Assembly (NCBI RefSeq): GCF_025685395.1
Contig: NZ_JAGSYA010000004.1
Span: 1,674,001 to 1,738,000 of the forward strand
DNA length: 64,000 nt
Source of the DNA: Terriglobus tenax
Lineage (GTDB): Bacteria > Acidobacteriota > Terriglobia > Terriglobales > Acidobacteriaceae
Direction of reading: 5' to 3'
Shown: one piece after another, positions 16,558 through 25,648 of the stretch
How the letters are laid out: each line of letters opens with the position of its first letter
Position numbering within the stretch: position 1 is the stretch's first letter
Made by a program: the position numbers and the translations under genes
The notes under the pieces: generated by a model
The model's input: the letters and a program-made list of their open reading frames with translations, nothing else
Databases searched by the model: none
Told to the model about the DNA's origin: nothing

Positions 16558-17655
16558 ATGGCTTTGAACTGTGGAATCGTCGGCCTGCCCAACGTTGGCA
16601 AGAGCACGATCTTCAACGCGCTGACCTCGGCCAAGGCGATGGCCGCCAACTATCCTTTCTGCACCATTGAGCCCAACGTGGGTGTGGTCGTCGTTCCCGA
16701 TCCGCGGCTGGATAAGATCACCGAATTCGTGAAGCCGCACAAGACCGTGCCGACGACGATGGAGTTTGTCGACATTGCCGGCCTGGTAGCGGGCGCGAGC
16801 AAGGGCGAAGGCCTGGGTAACCAGTTCCTCGGGCACATCCGCTCCACCGATGCGATCTGCCACGTTGTCCGCTGCTTTGCGGATGAGAACGTGGTGCACG
16901 TGGCCGGCGGCGTCAATCCGCTGAGCGACATCGACGTCATCAATACCGAGCTTCTGCTGGCCGACCTGGAGTCGGTCGAAAAGCGCCTGGTGAAGACCGA
17001 GAAGGTCGCGAAGCAGTCGCAGGACCCCAAGGTGAAGGCCGAGCTTTCAGCGCTGAAGATTCTGCAGCAGGTGCTGGGCGAGGGCAAGCCCGCGCGCGTG
17101 GCTGAGCTGAGTGAAGATGAGCTGATTGCCAGCCGCGAACTCTTTCTGATCACCCAGAAGCCGATGCTGTACGTGGCCAACGTGGACGAAGCCGGGTTGA
17201 CCGAAGGCAACGAGTGGACCGCGCAGGTGGAGCAGCGTGCCAAGGAAGACGGCAGCGAAGTGGTCCGCATCTGCGGTGCTATGGAGAGCGAGATCTCCCT
17301 GCTGGAGCCGGCCGAGCGCAAGGAGTTTCTGGAGGCGATGGGTCTTGAGGAACCGGGTCTGAACCGCCTGATCCGCGCGGCCTATAAGCTGCTGGACCTG
17401 ATCACCTACTTCACCGCGGGCGTAACCGAAGTGCGTGCATGGACGATCAAGCGCGGAACCAAGGGGCCTGGAGCGGCAGGTGTCATCCACTCGGACTTCG
17501 AGAAGGGCTTCATCCGCGCCGAGGCTTACCACTGCGACGACCTGTTCGCCCTGGGGAGCGAGGCGGCGGTGAAGGAAAAGGGGCTCTACCGTTCGGAAGG
17601 CAAGGAGTATGTCGTCAAGGACGGCGATATCCTCTTCTTCAAGTTCAATGTTTAA
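16558..17655 (+). CDS. ychF: Redox-regulated ribosome-binding ATPase YchF
   Basis: YchF is an Obg-family P-loop ATPase that binds ribosomes. The 365 residues match the family length. G1 is GLPNVGKSTIFNALTSA (residues 8-24), followed by YPFCTIEPNVGVV (switch I), DIAGLVAGASKGEGLGNQFL (G3), and an NVDEAGL segment at the G4 position, where the family's NxxE replaces NKxD and explains ATP preference. The TGS domain is at the C-terminus (LITYFTAGVTEVRAWTIKRG and GFIRAEAY). The transcript appears to end at a hairpin located in the convergent gene (17689-17725). Confidence 0.96.
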   Translation: MALNCGIVGLPNVGKSTIFNALTSAKAMAANYPFCTIEPNVGVVVVPDPRLDKITEFVKPHKTVPTTMEFVDIAGLVAGASKGEGLGNQFLGHIRSTDAICHVVRCFADENVVHVAGGVNPLSDIDVINTELLLADLESVEKRLVKTEKVAKQSQDPKVKAELSALKILQQVLGEGKPARVAELSEDELIASRELFLITQKPMLYVANVDEAGLTEGNEWTAQVEQRAKEDGSEVVRICGAMESEISLLEPAERKEFLEAMGLEEPGLNRLIRAAYKLLDLITYFTAGVTEVRAWTIKRGTKGPGAAGVIHSDFEKGFIRAEAYHCDDLFALGSEAAVKEKGLYRSEGKEYVVKDGDILFFKFNV

Positions 17656-17664
17656 ACGCGGCCA

Positions 17665-18411
17665 CTAGTTCGCGCTGACAGCTTCAAGGCGGTCTACGAC
17701 AAGCACGTCGTAGACCGCTTTTTTTGCTGTGAGCTGCAGACCCAACTGGCCTTTCAACGCGAAGTTGAGCACAGCCAGGGCGCTTGGCCGCTCCTCGCGC
17801 AGGGTCGACCCGGTATCGACATAGTCGCGAAAATCGACGGAGATATCGTATGTGCCGGGAAGGCCTGTCTGGTCCGCAACAGGGCCCTGTAGCGGGCTGG
17901 CGAGATAGTTTGCGAGGTCCTTCATGGTGAAGTGCTTCGCGGTAAAGCCGATATCGGAGTTTTGATGCGTGGCTTCTCCTTCTCCCTCAGACGCATGAAT
18001 AGCAGCGGAGTTTTTCAGTCCGCCGGGAGCAAGCGTCAGCAGGTAGCCCTTGCTCTCGCGCTTGTCCGGATGCAGGACGAGGTGAAAACGCTCTGCCAGC
18101 AGCTTCTGCATCATGCTGCGCATCTCGGCGTCGGTGGCATCGTGCCCGGCGGCGGCAAGGATGTCGTAGTGCTCCGAGGTCAGTTCCGGTGGGCCGATGA
18201 TCTGCGCCGTGGCGACACCGTACGCGTAGTGGATGCAGGTGCTGACGGTGACATCATGCATGCGAAGCGTTCCATGCGCGACCTGTGTCATCCCATCGCG
18301 TTCGAAGGGGACGTGGTCATTCGTCAGATGAATGCTGGCGGCGTCAAAGCCTTCCTGCGCATGAGCAGACAACGTGGAGAGAAGGAGGAGCGGCAGCAAC
18401 ATTCGCATCAT
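17665..18411 (-). CDS. TIGR03435 (DUF3738) family secreted protein
   Basis: The 248-residue product has a signal peptide (LLPLLLLSTLSAHA) and the pattern of TIGR03435 proteins, a family expanded in acidobacteria: FDAASIHL at the mature N-terminus, a HDVTVSTCIHYAYGV segment, the run MRSMMQKLLAERFHLVLHPD, an ESKGYLLTLAPGG strand, and the closing YDVLVVDRLEAVSAN. Function is unknown; they are periplasmic. Start could be any of several clustered ATGs (18411, 18408, 18402) or a more upstream codon at 18420. The 3' end of this gene overlaps the ychF terminator. Confidence 0.85.
   Translation of the reverse strand: MMRMLLPLLLLSTLSAHAQEGFDAASIHLTNDHVPFERDGMTQVAHGTLRMHDVTVSTCIHYAYGVATAQIIGPPELTSEHYDILAAAGHDATDAEMRSMMQKLLAERFHLVLHPDKRESKGYLLTLAPGGLKNSAAIHASEGEGEATHQNSDIGFTAKHFTMKDLANYLASPLQGPVADQTGLPGTYDISVDFRDYVDTGSTLREERPSALAVLNFALKGQLGLQLTAKKAVYDVLVVDRLEAVSAN
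17689..17725 (+). terminator. ychF terminator inside the convergent coding sequence
   Basis: Perfect 12-bp arms (17689-17700 and 17707-17718) with a 6-nt loop are followed by seven T residues on the plus strand. The hairpin lies within the last codons of the TIGR03435 gene, where it encodes the conserved VYDVLVVDR motif. Confidence 0.85.
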
Positions 18412-18528
18412 GCAGACCAATACGCGCGTTGCCGGAAGGATGTTCCAAAGGCTTTGTGGATTGGCCGCGACTCGAGGTTCAATGCAAAAATAGTTTCTAT
18501 CCGCACAACGCGGAGAGGACTTTCTACG

Positions 18529-19947
18529 ATGCCCCTGTCCCGCCGTACCCTTCTGGCCACTGCCATGGGAGCCGCCGCTGTTGCCGCCGCTCCTGCGATG
18601 GCAGCCCCTGGCAAGCGCAAGCCGAACATCGTCTTTATCCTGGCCGACGACATGGGATGGGGCGATCCCTCGAGCTATGGCTCGACCAAGATCAAGACAC
18701 CAAACATCGACCGGCTGGCCGCAGAAGGTATGCGCTTCACGCAGGGCTATGCGGGGGCTCCGGTCTGCGGCCCATCGCGCTGCACGCTGATGACCGGGCT
18801 ACATGGAGGCCATGCGCGCATTCGCGATAACTTCGCGCTGGCCGCTGGCAAGGTGGGCTACAAGAAGAAAGAGCAGATTCGCCGCGCCAGCCTGCTGCCG
18901 GAAGACCGCACCGTCGCCGACTATCTGCGCAAGGCGGGCTACCGCACCGGGCTGATGGGCAAGTGGCATCTCGACGGCTACGATGCCGAGGCCACGCCGA
19001 CCAGGCATGGCTTTGAGGAGTTCAAGGGCTGGCTGACCGCGCGCGAAGAGACGCAGGGTTACTGGCCCGAAAAGCGCATGAACGGCGAGCAGGAGATCGA
19101 CATCCCCGAAAACGCCGGCGGCAAGCAGGGCCGCTACGACACGGCGATGATCACAGAGGACTCTGTCGACTACATCACGCGGCACAAGGACGAGCCGTTC
19201 TTCCTGTACACCGCCTACGACAGCCCGCACAGCCCGTACACTGCACCTGACTTCGGTCCCTATGCGAATGAAAAAGGCTGGAGCGACGACGAGAAGACCT
19301 ACGCTTCAATGATCTGGTGGATGGACAAAGGCATTGGGCAGATTCTGGATACGCTGAAGAAGCTGAAGCTCGATAACGACACCATTGTCTTCTTCGCCAG
19401 CGACAACGGACCGCGCAGCGAGCCGACAGCCGCGCAGACGCGGGTGATCGACTTCTTCGACTCGAACGGCAACCTGACCGGGTACAAGCGCGATATGTAC
19501 GAGGGCGGCATCCGCGATCCGCTGATCGTACGCTGGAGCACGCAGATCAAGGCCGGTTCGGTGAGCCAGATGCCGGTCTACTTCCCGGATTTTCTACCAA
19601 CGGCCCTGGACCTTGCGGGCGCGCCTGCCGAGCCGACGGACGGCATCAGCATCAAACCCTACCTGCTGAGTTCGCGCACAGGAGAAGACCGCTTCCTCTA
19701 CTGGGAGTTCTATGAGCCGGTGTATCGCCAGGCCGGACGACTTGGCAAGTGGAAGGTCGTACGCCTGAAGAAGGGTGCGAAGCTGGAGCTCTATGACCTG
19801 AGCGTTGACCCGTGGGAGAGCAAGGACATCGCCGGCCAGCATCCGGATGTGATTGCACGCATGGAAGCCGAGCTGAAGAAGGCCCACCGCGAATCACCGG
19901 AGTATCCGGATAATCCGCCGGCAGGCTCAACCAAGCCACCCGAATAA
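18529..19947 (+). CDS. Secreted sulfatase (Tat signal)
   Basis: This 472-residue arylsulfatase-family enzyme begins MPLSRRTLLATAMGAAAVAAA, a twin-arginine signal (SRRTLL). The sulfatase motifs are NIVFILADDMGWGD (calcium-binding Asp pair) and APVCGPSRCTLMTG, in which the Cys of C-x-P-S-R is the residue converted to formylglycine; a maturase would be needed from elsewhere in the genome. GLMGKWHLDGY, ASDNGPRSEP (metal ligands) and a C-terminal WKVVRLKKGAKLELYDL are also typical. GGAGAGGA lies upstream of the ATG; a longer in-frame ORF back to 17932 crosses the TIGR03435 gene and is not real. Confidence 0.95.
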   Translation: MPLSRRTLLATAMGAAAVAAAPAMAAPGKRKPNIVFILADDMGWGDPSSYGSTKIKTPNIDRLAAEGMRFTQGYAGAPVCGPSRCTLMTGLHGGHARIRDNFALAAGKVGYKKKEQIRRASLLPEDRTVADYLRKAGYRTGLMGKWHLDGYDAEATPTRHGFEEFKGWLTAREETQGYWPEKRMNGEQEIDIPENAGGKQGRYDTAMITEDSVDYITRHKDEPFFLYTAYDSPHSPYTAPDFGPYANEKGWSDDEKTYASMIWWMDKGIGQILDTLKKLKLDNDTIVFFASDNGPRSEPTAAQTRVIDFFDSNGNLTGYKRDMYEGGIRDPLIVRWSTQIKAGSVSQMPVYFPDFLPTALDLAGAPAEPTDGISIKPYLLSSRTGEDRFLYWEFYEPVYRQAGRLGKWKVVRLKKGAKLELYDLSVDPWESKDIAGQHPDVIARMEAELKKAHRESPEYPDNPPAGSTKPPE

Positions 19948-19996
19948 CAACGGGTTAGAGCGCCGAGGACGTGCAGCACCCTAACCCGCAATCGGA

Positions 19997-22900
19997 CTAG
20001 TGGACACTAACGAGCGACTGCGAGACGGCCACCTGGTCGTCCGCGGGTGTCTTGTCCCCCGCCAGGTAATCGGACAGGCCGAAGGTGTGGCCCGCCTTGA
20101 GCGAGATCAATTGCAGCATGGCGTTCGTGGTGATCTTTGCCTGGCCATCGGTGGACAGGGTGCGCGTCAACTCGGCCAGCAACAGCGGGCCAATCACATC
20201 CAACTTCTGCCCCAGATAGTTGGCCAGCGATGTGCCTGCGATCGCCTTCGTCAGCGACTGCGCAAAGTCGGCCAAAGTCTTCAAGAGCATTTGCCGGTCG
20301 AGCGAAGCCTGGTTGGCGGCGTCGGAGGCAGTCTGGATAGCCTTTGCGGCATTGCCGATGATTTTGTTTTCGGCATACGCAATCCAGGCCAGCGAAGCAA
20401 GCTGGTTATCCTGTTCCCCTGTGGATCGCAGTTGGTTCGTGGTGATCGCCGGATTGTTGTTGAACATGCCGCCTACCAGGCCCAACACACGAGCCTTATC
20501 GGCGAGTGCCCGCAGACTGCCTGTCGCAACCGACACCTCAATCATGCTCTTCAACATATCTTTCATCGCCGGCAGCGGGCCGGGGTTCCATGTTGGAGAC
20601 TTGCCCGAATCAAGATTGGCGCTCGTGCCGTCCCAATCGTTATTGGTGCAGATAGGTAACGCGGCATACGCATAGATATGCGCGGCCTCCGTGTCTGTGG
20701 CATGCGATGAGTCCTCCATGAACCACTGGTAGACATAGCGGCGCAGGTACTGCTGAATGAAACGCGACGCCATCAGCTGTGCTGCGGCTACCTCGTCCCT
20801 GCCGCGCTTCACGAACCATGCGTCCGCAAGTTCACCGCTTACCGCTACCTGCATCGAAACCGCCATGTCTCCCAGATTGTCAAAGTGAGCCGTGGCCGAG
20901 CCGCCGGTTGGCGTGGCCTGCCTGCTTGCCTGAATCACAGCCGCATCAAAATCTGAGAGAAAGCGCACGAAACTTCCTGCCGGCAGCTTGTCGGCAAGAT
21001 ACTGGGTCGTAAAGTCCTGTATGCCACCAGCAAGATACGTCTGTGTGCAGGCAGGCTTTATAAACCGCATCTCGTATGCCAGAGCCAGCGTGGGGTCGGT
21101 CAGGACCTTGCCGCTCAGATCTGCCTGGAACGCAAGATCCACCAGGCCGGCATAGAGTGTGCCGTTGGCGTTCACCTTCGAATCAACGAAAGCGATAAGG
21201 CTGGCGCCATTCCGCTGGATCTGCAGCTTGGCCACCGTGTCCTGCGTGACCGCACTGTCACTGACAAAGTTGGGGATCTGGATGTGAGTGGTTGCCTTGC
21301 TGTGAATCTCGTGGGTCATCACAGCATCCTGAATGGTGATGCCCGGGATCGGTCCATTGCCTGCAAACAGGACATCGAGCTGTCCCTTCTGCACAATGGC
21401 GGTAAACTGCGATGCCGCCTGATTCATATCGAAGACCAGATCGACCATGACCGCGTTGGATGTCGTCTTCTGATAGTTGTAGGCAAAGTCGAAGTTGTAC
21501 TTGTTCGTCAGCGCGGCAACCAGCTTGTCATAAGCTCCTGACAGATTTTTGCCCAGCGCGGCAATCGCTGCCTGAACCGATTTCAGATCAGCCGTCACAA
21601 ACGTGGACTTATTGAAGAAGGCCGCCAGGCGGGCCTGCACCCATTGATTGATGGCCGTGGTATTGGCCGCGGAGGTGATCGTACTCAGCCTGAAGGCAGT
21701 ATCGATCTCTTTCTTCAGGCTGGTGATCACACTTCCACTCAGCACGCTCAGGATGTCGGCGGCGTACTTCTTTACCTGATCCTGGTAGGCACCGAGGGAA
21801 AGCGAGGAATTGGACCCCACCGCCTCCGCGATCCCCAGAAGCCAGTTGCGTGTTCCCACAGCCTGCAGGCCGTCCGATAGAGCCTTGTTGAAATCAGGGT
21901 TGTCCCGCAGATCGGTCAGCAGCGTGGTGACCAGCGCCTGTGTTGCAGCATCGGGCGAACCGAGAAGATTCCAAACCAGGGTCTTTACTGTGGACGAGCC
22001 CTGTGTGGCCAGCGCGTCCCACTGCGCGAGCGCATCCTTTACTGCTCCCACGGCCTGGCTGAGTTCGGTATCGATGTTCAGCCCGGTAACGGCATGCAGC
22101 AGGTTCTTTGCCGTATCCGTGGTGAGAGCGGCAAGGTTCGCGCCCAGGTCGCCCGTCGTCCACTGTTCCAGGATCGGGATGGACTTCTTCAGATCGTTGG
22201 CTACCTGCTGGGGCAACAGGCCGAAAGCTCCCGAGACAAGATCGCCCAGGTTTTCCGGCAGCAGCGGGTCAGCCTGCACGCCAACGGAGAGGTCCAGGCC
22301 GAAGTTGTAGCCATACGAGTTCTGCTTGTGCAGTTGCAGGGTCAGATTCTGGTCATCGGCGGGTCGGCCCACAATCGCCAGGTAACGCCCGCTGATGTTG
22401 TATCCAAGCTGGACGGACAGCGCCGAATCGATCTTCAGGCTCAGGTCCTGTTGCAGGCCGAGCTGCTGCAGAGTGGCTGGAATGTCTTTCTTGTAGGCGA
22501 AGTCGTAGCCGAGCTTGGCGCCGAGCGTCATGGCCAGCGAGCCGTCAATCTCGCCAATGATCCACGTGAAAGGAGCAAGATCTTCCGCCCGGCCAATGGC
22601 ACGCGCGACCTTGATGTTGCTTCCCGCCGCTGCGATTGCGTGCAGAGCCGTTACGGTTGTGTGATCGAAGCGATGCAGCACCGCAAGCGTGGTGCCGCCC
22701 GCTCCCGTAACACCAAAGGTGGCCGAACCCGCTACACCAAAGGGAATGGTGCCGTTCACGCTGCCAGTGGCATTGGCATTAAAGGAGATAAGCAGGTAGC
22801 GATCGTTCGGGCCGGAGTCTGGAAAGGTGACGGAGGGCGCCGGGTCAAGCCCAAGCTTTCCCAAGGCAGTCTGGGGATCTTTGAAAACTCCCATCCCCGT

Positions 22901-23104
22901 ACCAACACCGCCGCCGAAGCTGGCATTCAATGTGATGTTGGCGGTAGCGGCGACCGGAAGGTTGACGGCTGGAAATGACCCTTTGATCAGGTCCAGGTCG
23001 ATGTCCGTGTCCGGGAAGAAGCCGTTGGCAGTAAAAATACCGAGAATTGTTGCGGAAATATGGTCATCGAGCGTAAGGGTGCCGGGTCCGACAGGAATAT
23101 CCAC
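19997..23104 (-). CDS. Large orphan protein (1035 aa), function unknown
   Basis: I do not recognise this family. The start is GTG at 23104 with an AGAAAGG upstream; no signal peptide or transmembrane segment is obvious. The N-terminal third (about 1-330) is rich in Gly/Asn/Thr beta-strand patterns (TANITLNASFGGGVGTGMGV; INNGT-like repeats such as NANATGSVNGTIPFGVAG). The middle (about 330-560) is helical, with several ALxTDTAKNLLHAV-like amphipathic segments. The C-terminal third mixes helices around a QQYLRRYVYQWFMED stretch. It is one of the longest genes in the window and has no operon partner. Codon use looks like its neighbours. Confidence 0.7.
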   Translation of the reverse strand: MDIPVGPGTLTLDDHISATILGIFTANGFFPDTDIDLDLIKGSFPAVNLPVAATANITLNASFGGGVGTGMGVFKDPQTALGKLGLDPAPSVTFPDSGPNDRYLLISFNANATGSVNGTIPFGVAGSATFGVTGAGGTTLAVLHRFDHTTVTALHAIAAAGSNIKVARAIGRAEDLAPFTWIIGEIDGSLAMTLGAKLGYDFAYKKDIPATLQQLGLQQDLSLKIDSALSVQLGYNISGRYLAIVGRPADDQNLTLQLHKQNSYGYNFGLDLSVGVQADPLLPENLGDLVSGAFGLLPQQVANDLKKSIPILEQWTTGDLGANLAALTTDTAKNLLHAVTGLNIDTELSQAVGAVKDALAQWDALATQGSSTVKTLVWNLLGSPDAATQALVTTLLTDLRDNPDFNKALSDGLQAVGTRNWLLGIAEAVGSNSSLSLGAYQDQVKKYAADILSVLSGSVITSLKKEIDTAFRLSTITSAANTTAINQWVQARLAAFFNKSTFVTADLKSVQAAIAALGKNLSGAYDKLVAALTNKYNFDFAYNYQKTTSNAVMVDLVFDMNQAASQFTAIVQKGQLDVLFAGNGPIPGITIQDAVMTHEIHSKATTHIQIPNFVSDSAVTQDTVAKLQIQRNGASLIAFVDSKVNANGTLYAGLVDLAFQADLSGKVLTDPTLALAYEMRFIKPACTQTYLAGGIQDFTTQYLADKLPAGSFVRFLSDFDAAVIQASRQATPTGGSATAHFDNLGDMAVSMQVAVSGELADAWFVKRGRDEVAAAQLMASRFIQQYLRRYVYQWFMEDSSHATDTEAAHIYAYAALPICTNNDWDGTSANLDSGKSPTWNPGPLPAMKDMLKSMIEVSVATGSLRALADKARVLGLVGGMFNNNPAITTNQLRSTGEQDNQLASLAWIAYAENKIIGNAAKAIQTASDAANQASLDRQMLLKTLADFAQSLTKAIAGTSLANYLGQKLDVIGPLLLAELTRTLSTDGQAKITTNAMLQLISLKAGHTFGLSDYLAGDKTPADDQVAVSQSLVSVH

Positions 23105-23190
23105 AGGAGATACCTTTCTTGCTGCTCATCAATTTTGGCGGGGGAACCGATCATAGCAGTCATCGCCTGCCGTGCGATGATTAATGCATT

Positions 23191-24381
23191 GTGAGCGACG
23201 AATTTTCACGCATCAAACGCCTTCCGCCCTATGTCTTCAACATAACCGGCGAGTTGAAGGCGGCGGCGCGCAAGCGCGGCGAAGACATCATCGACTTTGG
23301 CATGGGAAACCCTGACGGCGCGACGCCGCAGCATATCGTCGACAAGATGATTGAGGCCGTGCAGAAGACGCGCACGCACCGGTACTCGCTTTCCAAGGGC
23401 ATTCCGCGTCTGCGCAAGGCCATCTGCGACTGGTACCAGCGCCGCTACAACGTCACGCTGGACCCTGCGACCGAATCGATCATGACCATCGGCTCCAAGG
23501 AGGGCATCGCCCACCTGTGCCTGGCCGTGCTGGACAAGGGCGACACCGTGTTGGTGCCCAACCCCAGCTATCCCATCCACATCTACGGCCCGGTGATCGC
23601 CGGGGCTGACGTGCTGAGCGTGCCGATCACCGACTCCACCGACGAATTTCTGGCCCGCATTCAGGACGTCATCCCCCGCATGACGCCGCGGCCCAAGGTG
23701 CTGATCGTCAACTTCCCGGCCAATCCCACGGCACAGTGCGTCGAGCTGCCGTTCTTTGAGAAGCTGGTGGCCATCTGTAAGGAGTACGGCGTCTGGCTGG
23801 TCCACGACCTGGCCTATGCCGACATCGCCTTTGACGGCTACACCCCGCCCAGCGTGATGCAGGTGCCGGGCGCAAAGGACATCGCCGTCGAGTTCTTCAC
23901 CCTGTCCAAGAGCTACAACATGCCCGGCTGGCGCGTCGGCTTCATGGTGGGTAACCCCACGCTGGTGGCCGCACTGGCCCGCATCAAGAGCTACTTCGAC
24001 TACGGCACCTTCACACCCATCCAGGTGGCCAGCATCCTTGCGCTTGAGGGGCCGCAGGAATGCGTCCACCAGATCTGCGAGACCTACCGCAGCCGCCGCG
24101 ATGTCCTGGTGAACGGCCTGAACAAACTCGGCTGGCCGGTGGAGATGCCCAAAGCGACCATGTTCGCCTGGGCCAAAATTCCCGAACAGTACCGCCACCT
24201 GAAGTCACTGGAGTTCAGCAAACTCATGCTCGAACAAGCCAAGGTAGCGGTAAGCCCCGGTATCGGCTTCGGAGAGTACGGCGACGACTACGTGCGGTTC
24301 TCATTGATCGAGAACGAAGAAAGAACCCGGCAGGCGCTGCGGGGGATTAAGCATATGTTCTCAAAGCCGATTGGGGATTGA
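23191..24381 (+). CDS. Class I/II aminotransferase, AlaC-like
   Basis: This 396-residue PLP enzyme is closest in pattern to glutamate-pyruvate (AlaC) and related LL-diaminopimelate-type aminotransferases: [17 protein letters not shown] near residue 35, [39 protein letters not shown] (near 130), NFPANPTAQ, and the Schiff-base lysine in [17 protein letters not shown] near residue 240. The C-terminal [22 protein letters not shown] carries the substrate-carboxylate Arg. The start is GTG at 23191. The likely reaction is transamination between alanine/pyruvate and glutamate/2-oxoglutarate. Confidence 0.88.
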   Translation: MSDEFSRIKRLPPYVFNITGELKAAARKRGEDIIDFGMGNPDGATPQHIVDKMIEAVQKTRTHRYSLSKGIPRLRKAICDWYQRRYNVTLDPATESIMTIGSKEGIAHLCLAVLDKGDTVLVPNPSYPIHIYGPVIAGADVLSVPITDSTDEFLARIQDVIPRMTPRPKVLIVNFPANPTAQCVELPFFEKLVAICKEYGVWLVHDLAYADIAFDGYTPPSVMQVPGAKDIAVEFFTLSKSYNMPGWRVGFMVGNPTLVAALARIKSYFDYGTFTPIQVASILALEGPQECVHQICETYRSRRDVLVNGLNKLGWPVEMPKATMFAWAKIPEQYRHLKSLEFSKLMLEQAKVAVSPGIGFGEYGDDYVRFSLIENEERTRQALRGIKHMFSKPIGD

Positions 24382-24436
24382 GAAAGGGTGCTAGTTACGC
24401 TTGAACATCTCTCACTCAACATCGATGAAACTACAT

Positions 24437-25603
24437 CTAATCCCAATCCTCTGGCCTCATGGAAGCGATAGCTGCATCATAAGCGCGAGTAAAATTTTCC
24501 GTGTGTTTAAAATCGAACTTGAAATTAATTGACAAGACCGTTGGCGGTTGCGACTTGTCATAGTTGATAGCCTGCTCGATGGTGCTTCTAATTTCGCTCG
24601 GAGCCTTATATAGGGTGTCTGTAAAAGTATCAGTAACCCCCAGCAAGGCTGTTTTAACTTGCAGCATTGATTCCGGAGGATGGATACGAAAGGTTTCCGA
24701 CTCTGCCGAAACCAAAGCGGCTAAAATATCGTCGACTTCCGAGACCGCCTCGTATATCTGCATTGGATCACCGGCAATTCCTGATGGGCCCCAAGACTCA
24801 GGAATGCGCTTTGTGATCACATACACGAGCTTTTCCATTGTTGAAATTAGTTCTGAAAGTTTACTCTGCACATATTCGTTAAATTTTTTCCCATTAACAT
24901 GTGTGTGAGGCCCGAGCACACGCCCGGCAATGACATCATCGAGCTGTCTTCTTGTCCGACTTAGCCGAGATTCTAATAGCTCCGCCGTGAGGAGGTGCTC
25001 CCAATACTCAGGCCTGTTTTCCACAAAGTACTTGGCCCGCTCACTCTCTCTCTGAAATACACCTAGATGTCTGAGATGACCTTCTCGACGCTTCGATAGC
25101 AACTCTCTCAATTGAGATGACACTTGGAGGCGAATTGTCGAAATAATGTCATCTTCAGACCTGAACGGGAATGTCCATCTTTGTGAGCGACGAACAGAAT
25201 CTACAAACTTCAAGATATCCGGGGAATCAATCACTGCGGATAGGTCATTAGAAGGATTTGATTTCCATATTGGAAGCAAATCAATCAACCTTTGATCAAC
25301 AAAAGTGAAGATATCTAAACCTTCTTGAACTGCGGCTTCATACTCGAGATTCACAATAGACTTGCCACTCGCTGAATCAACCGATCCCTTTTTCATGCCG
25401 ACGATCAATATGAACAGGTCAGCGTTGTCTCTAACGTTCTTCTTGCAATTTTCTAAATTGCTCAATCGTGGATCTACACTGAACGCCGAGAATTCACTCA
25501 TGATTGGGATATGCCCAAGCTCAGAGATATGAGAGTGAAGCGCCTGTCTGATGTGTGTCAGATCATAGCAAGTGGAGCTTATGAAAATTCTAGTCTGTCC
25601 CAT
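24437..25603 (-). CDS. DUF4062 domain-containing protein
   Basis: This 388-residue protein opens with the DUF4062 signature: RIFISSTCYDLTHIRQALHSHISELGHIPIMSE, then NCKKNVRDNADLFILIVG and SIVNLEYEAAVQEGLDIFTFVD. This N-terminal domain (about 150 residues) has a flavodoxin-like/TIR-related fold and occurs in STAND-type and other suspected signalling or immunity proteins. The rest is helical, with an EYVQSKLSELISTMEKLVYV coiled-coil-like stretch, and no NTPase motif. I chose ATG 25603 (upstream GGTAGAGAGA) over GTG 25639. Base composition is visibly richer in A/T than adjacent genes, suggesting recent acquisition. It lies 45 bp after plsC. Confidence 0.75.
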   Translation of the reverse strand: MGQTRIFISSTCYDLTHIRQALHSHISELGHIPIMSEFSAFSVDPRLSNLENCKKNVRDNADLFILIVGMKKGSVDSASGKSIVNLEYEAAVQEGLDIFTFVDQRLIDLLPIWKSNPSNDLSAVIDSPDILKFVDSVRRSQRWTFPFRSEDDIISTIRLQVSSQLRELLSKRREGHLRHLGVFQRESERAKYFVENRPEYWEHLLTAELLESRLSRTRRQLDDVIAGRVLGPHTHVNGKKFNEYVQSKLSELISTMEKLVYVITKRIPESWGPSGIAGDPMQIYEAVSEVDDILAALVSAESETFRIHPPESMLQVKTALLGVTDTFTDTLYKAPSEIRSTIEQAINYDKSQPPTVLSINFKFDFKHTENFTRAYDAAIASMRPEDWD

Positions 25604-25648
25604 TCTCTCTACCAATACTTCACCGCAATCTTGCTTCACTTTAGGGAA

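Noticed and set aside
17932-18528. Long in-frame extension of the sulfatase to 671 residues
   Set aside because: It overlaps the TIGR03435 gene on the other strand, lacks a signal peptide at its start, and the Tat signal with a good ribosome-binding site begins at 18529.
23191-24381. LL-diaminopimelate aminotransferase (dapL)
   Set aside because: The [14 protein letters not shown] and [13 protein letters not shown] pattern is closer to AlaC-type alanine aminotransferases; without alignment dapL cannot be fully excluded.
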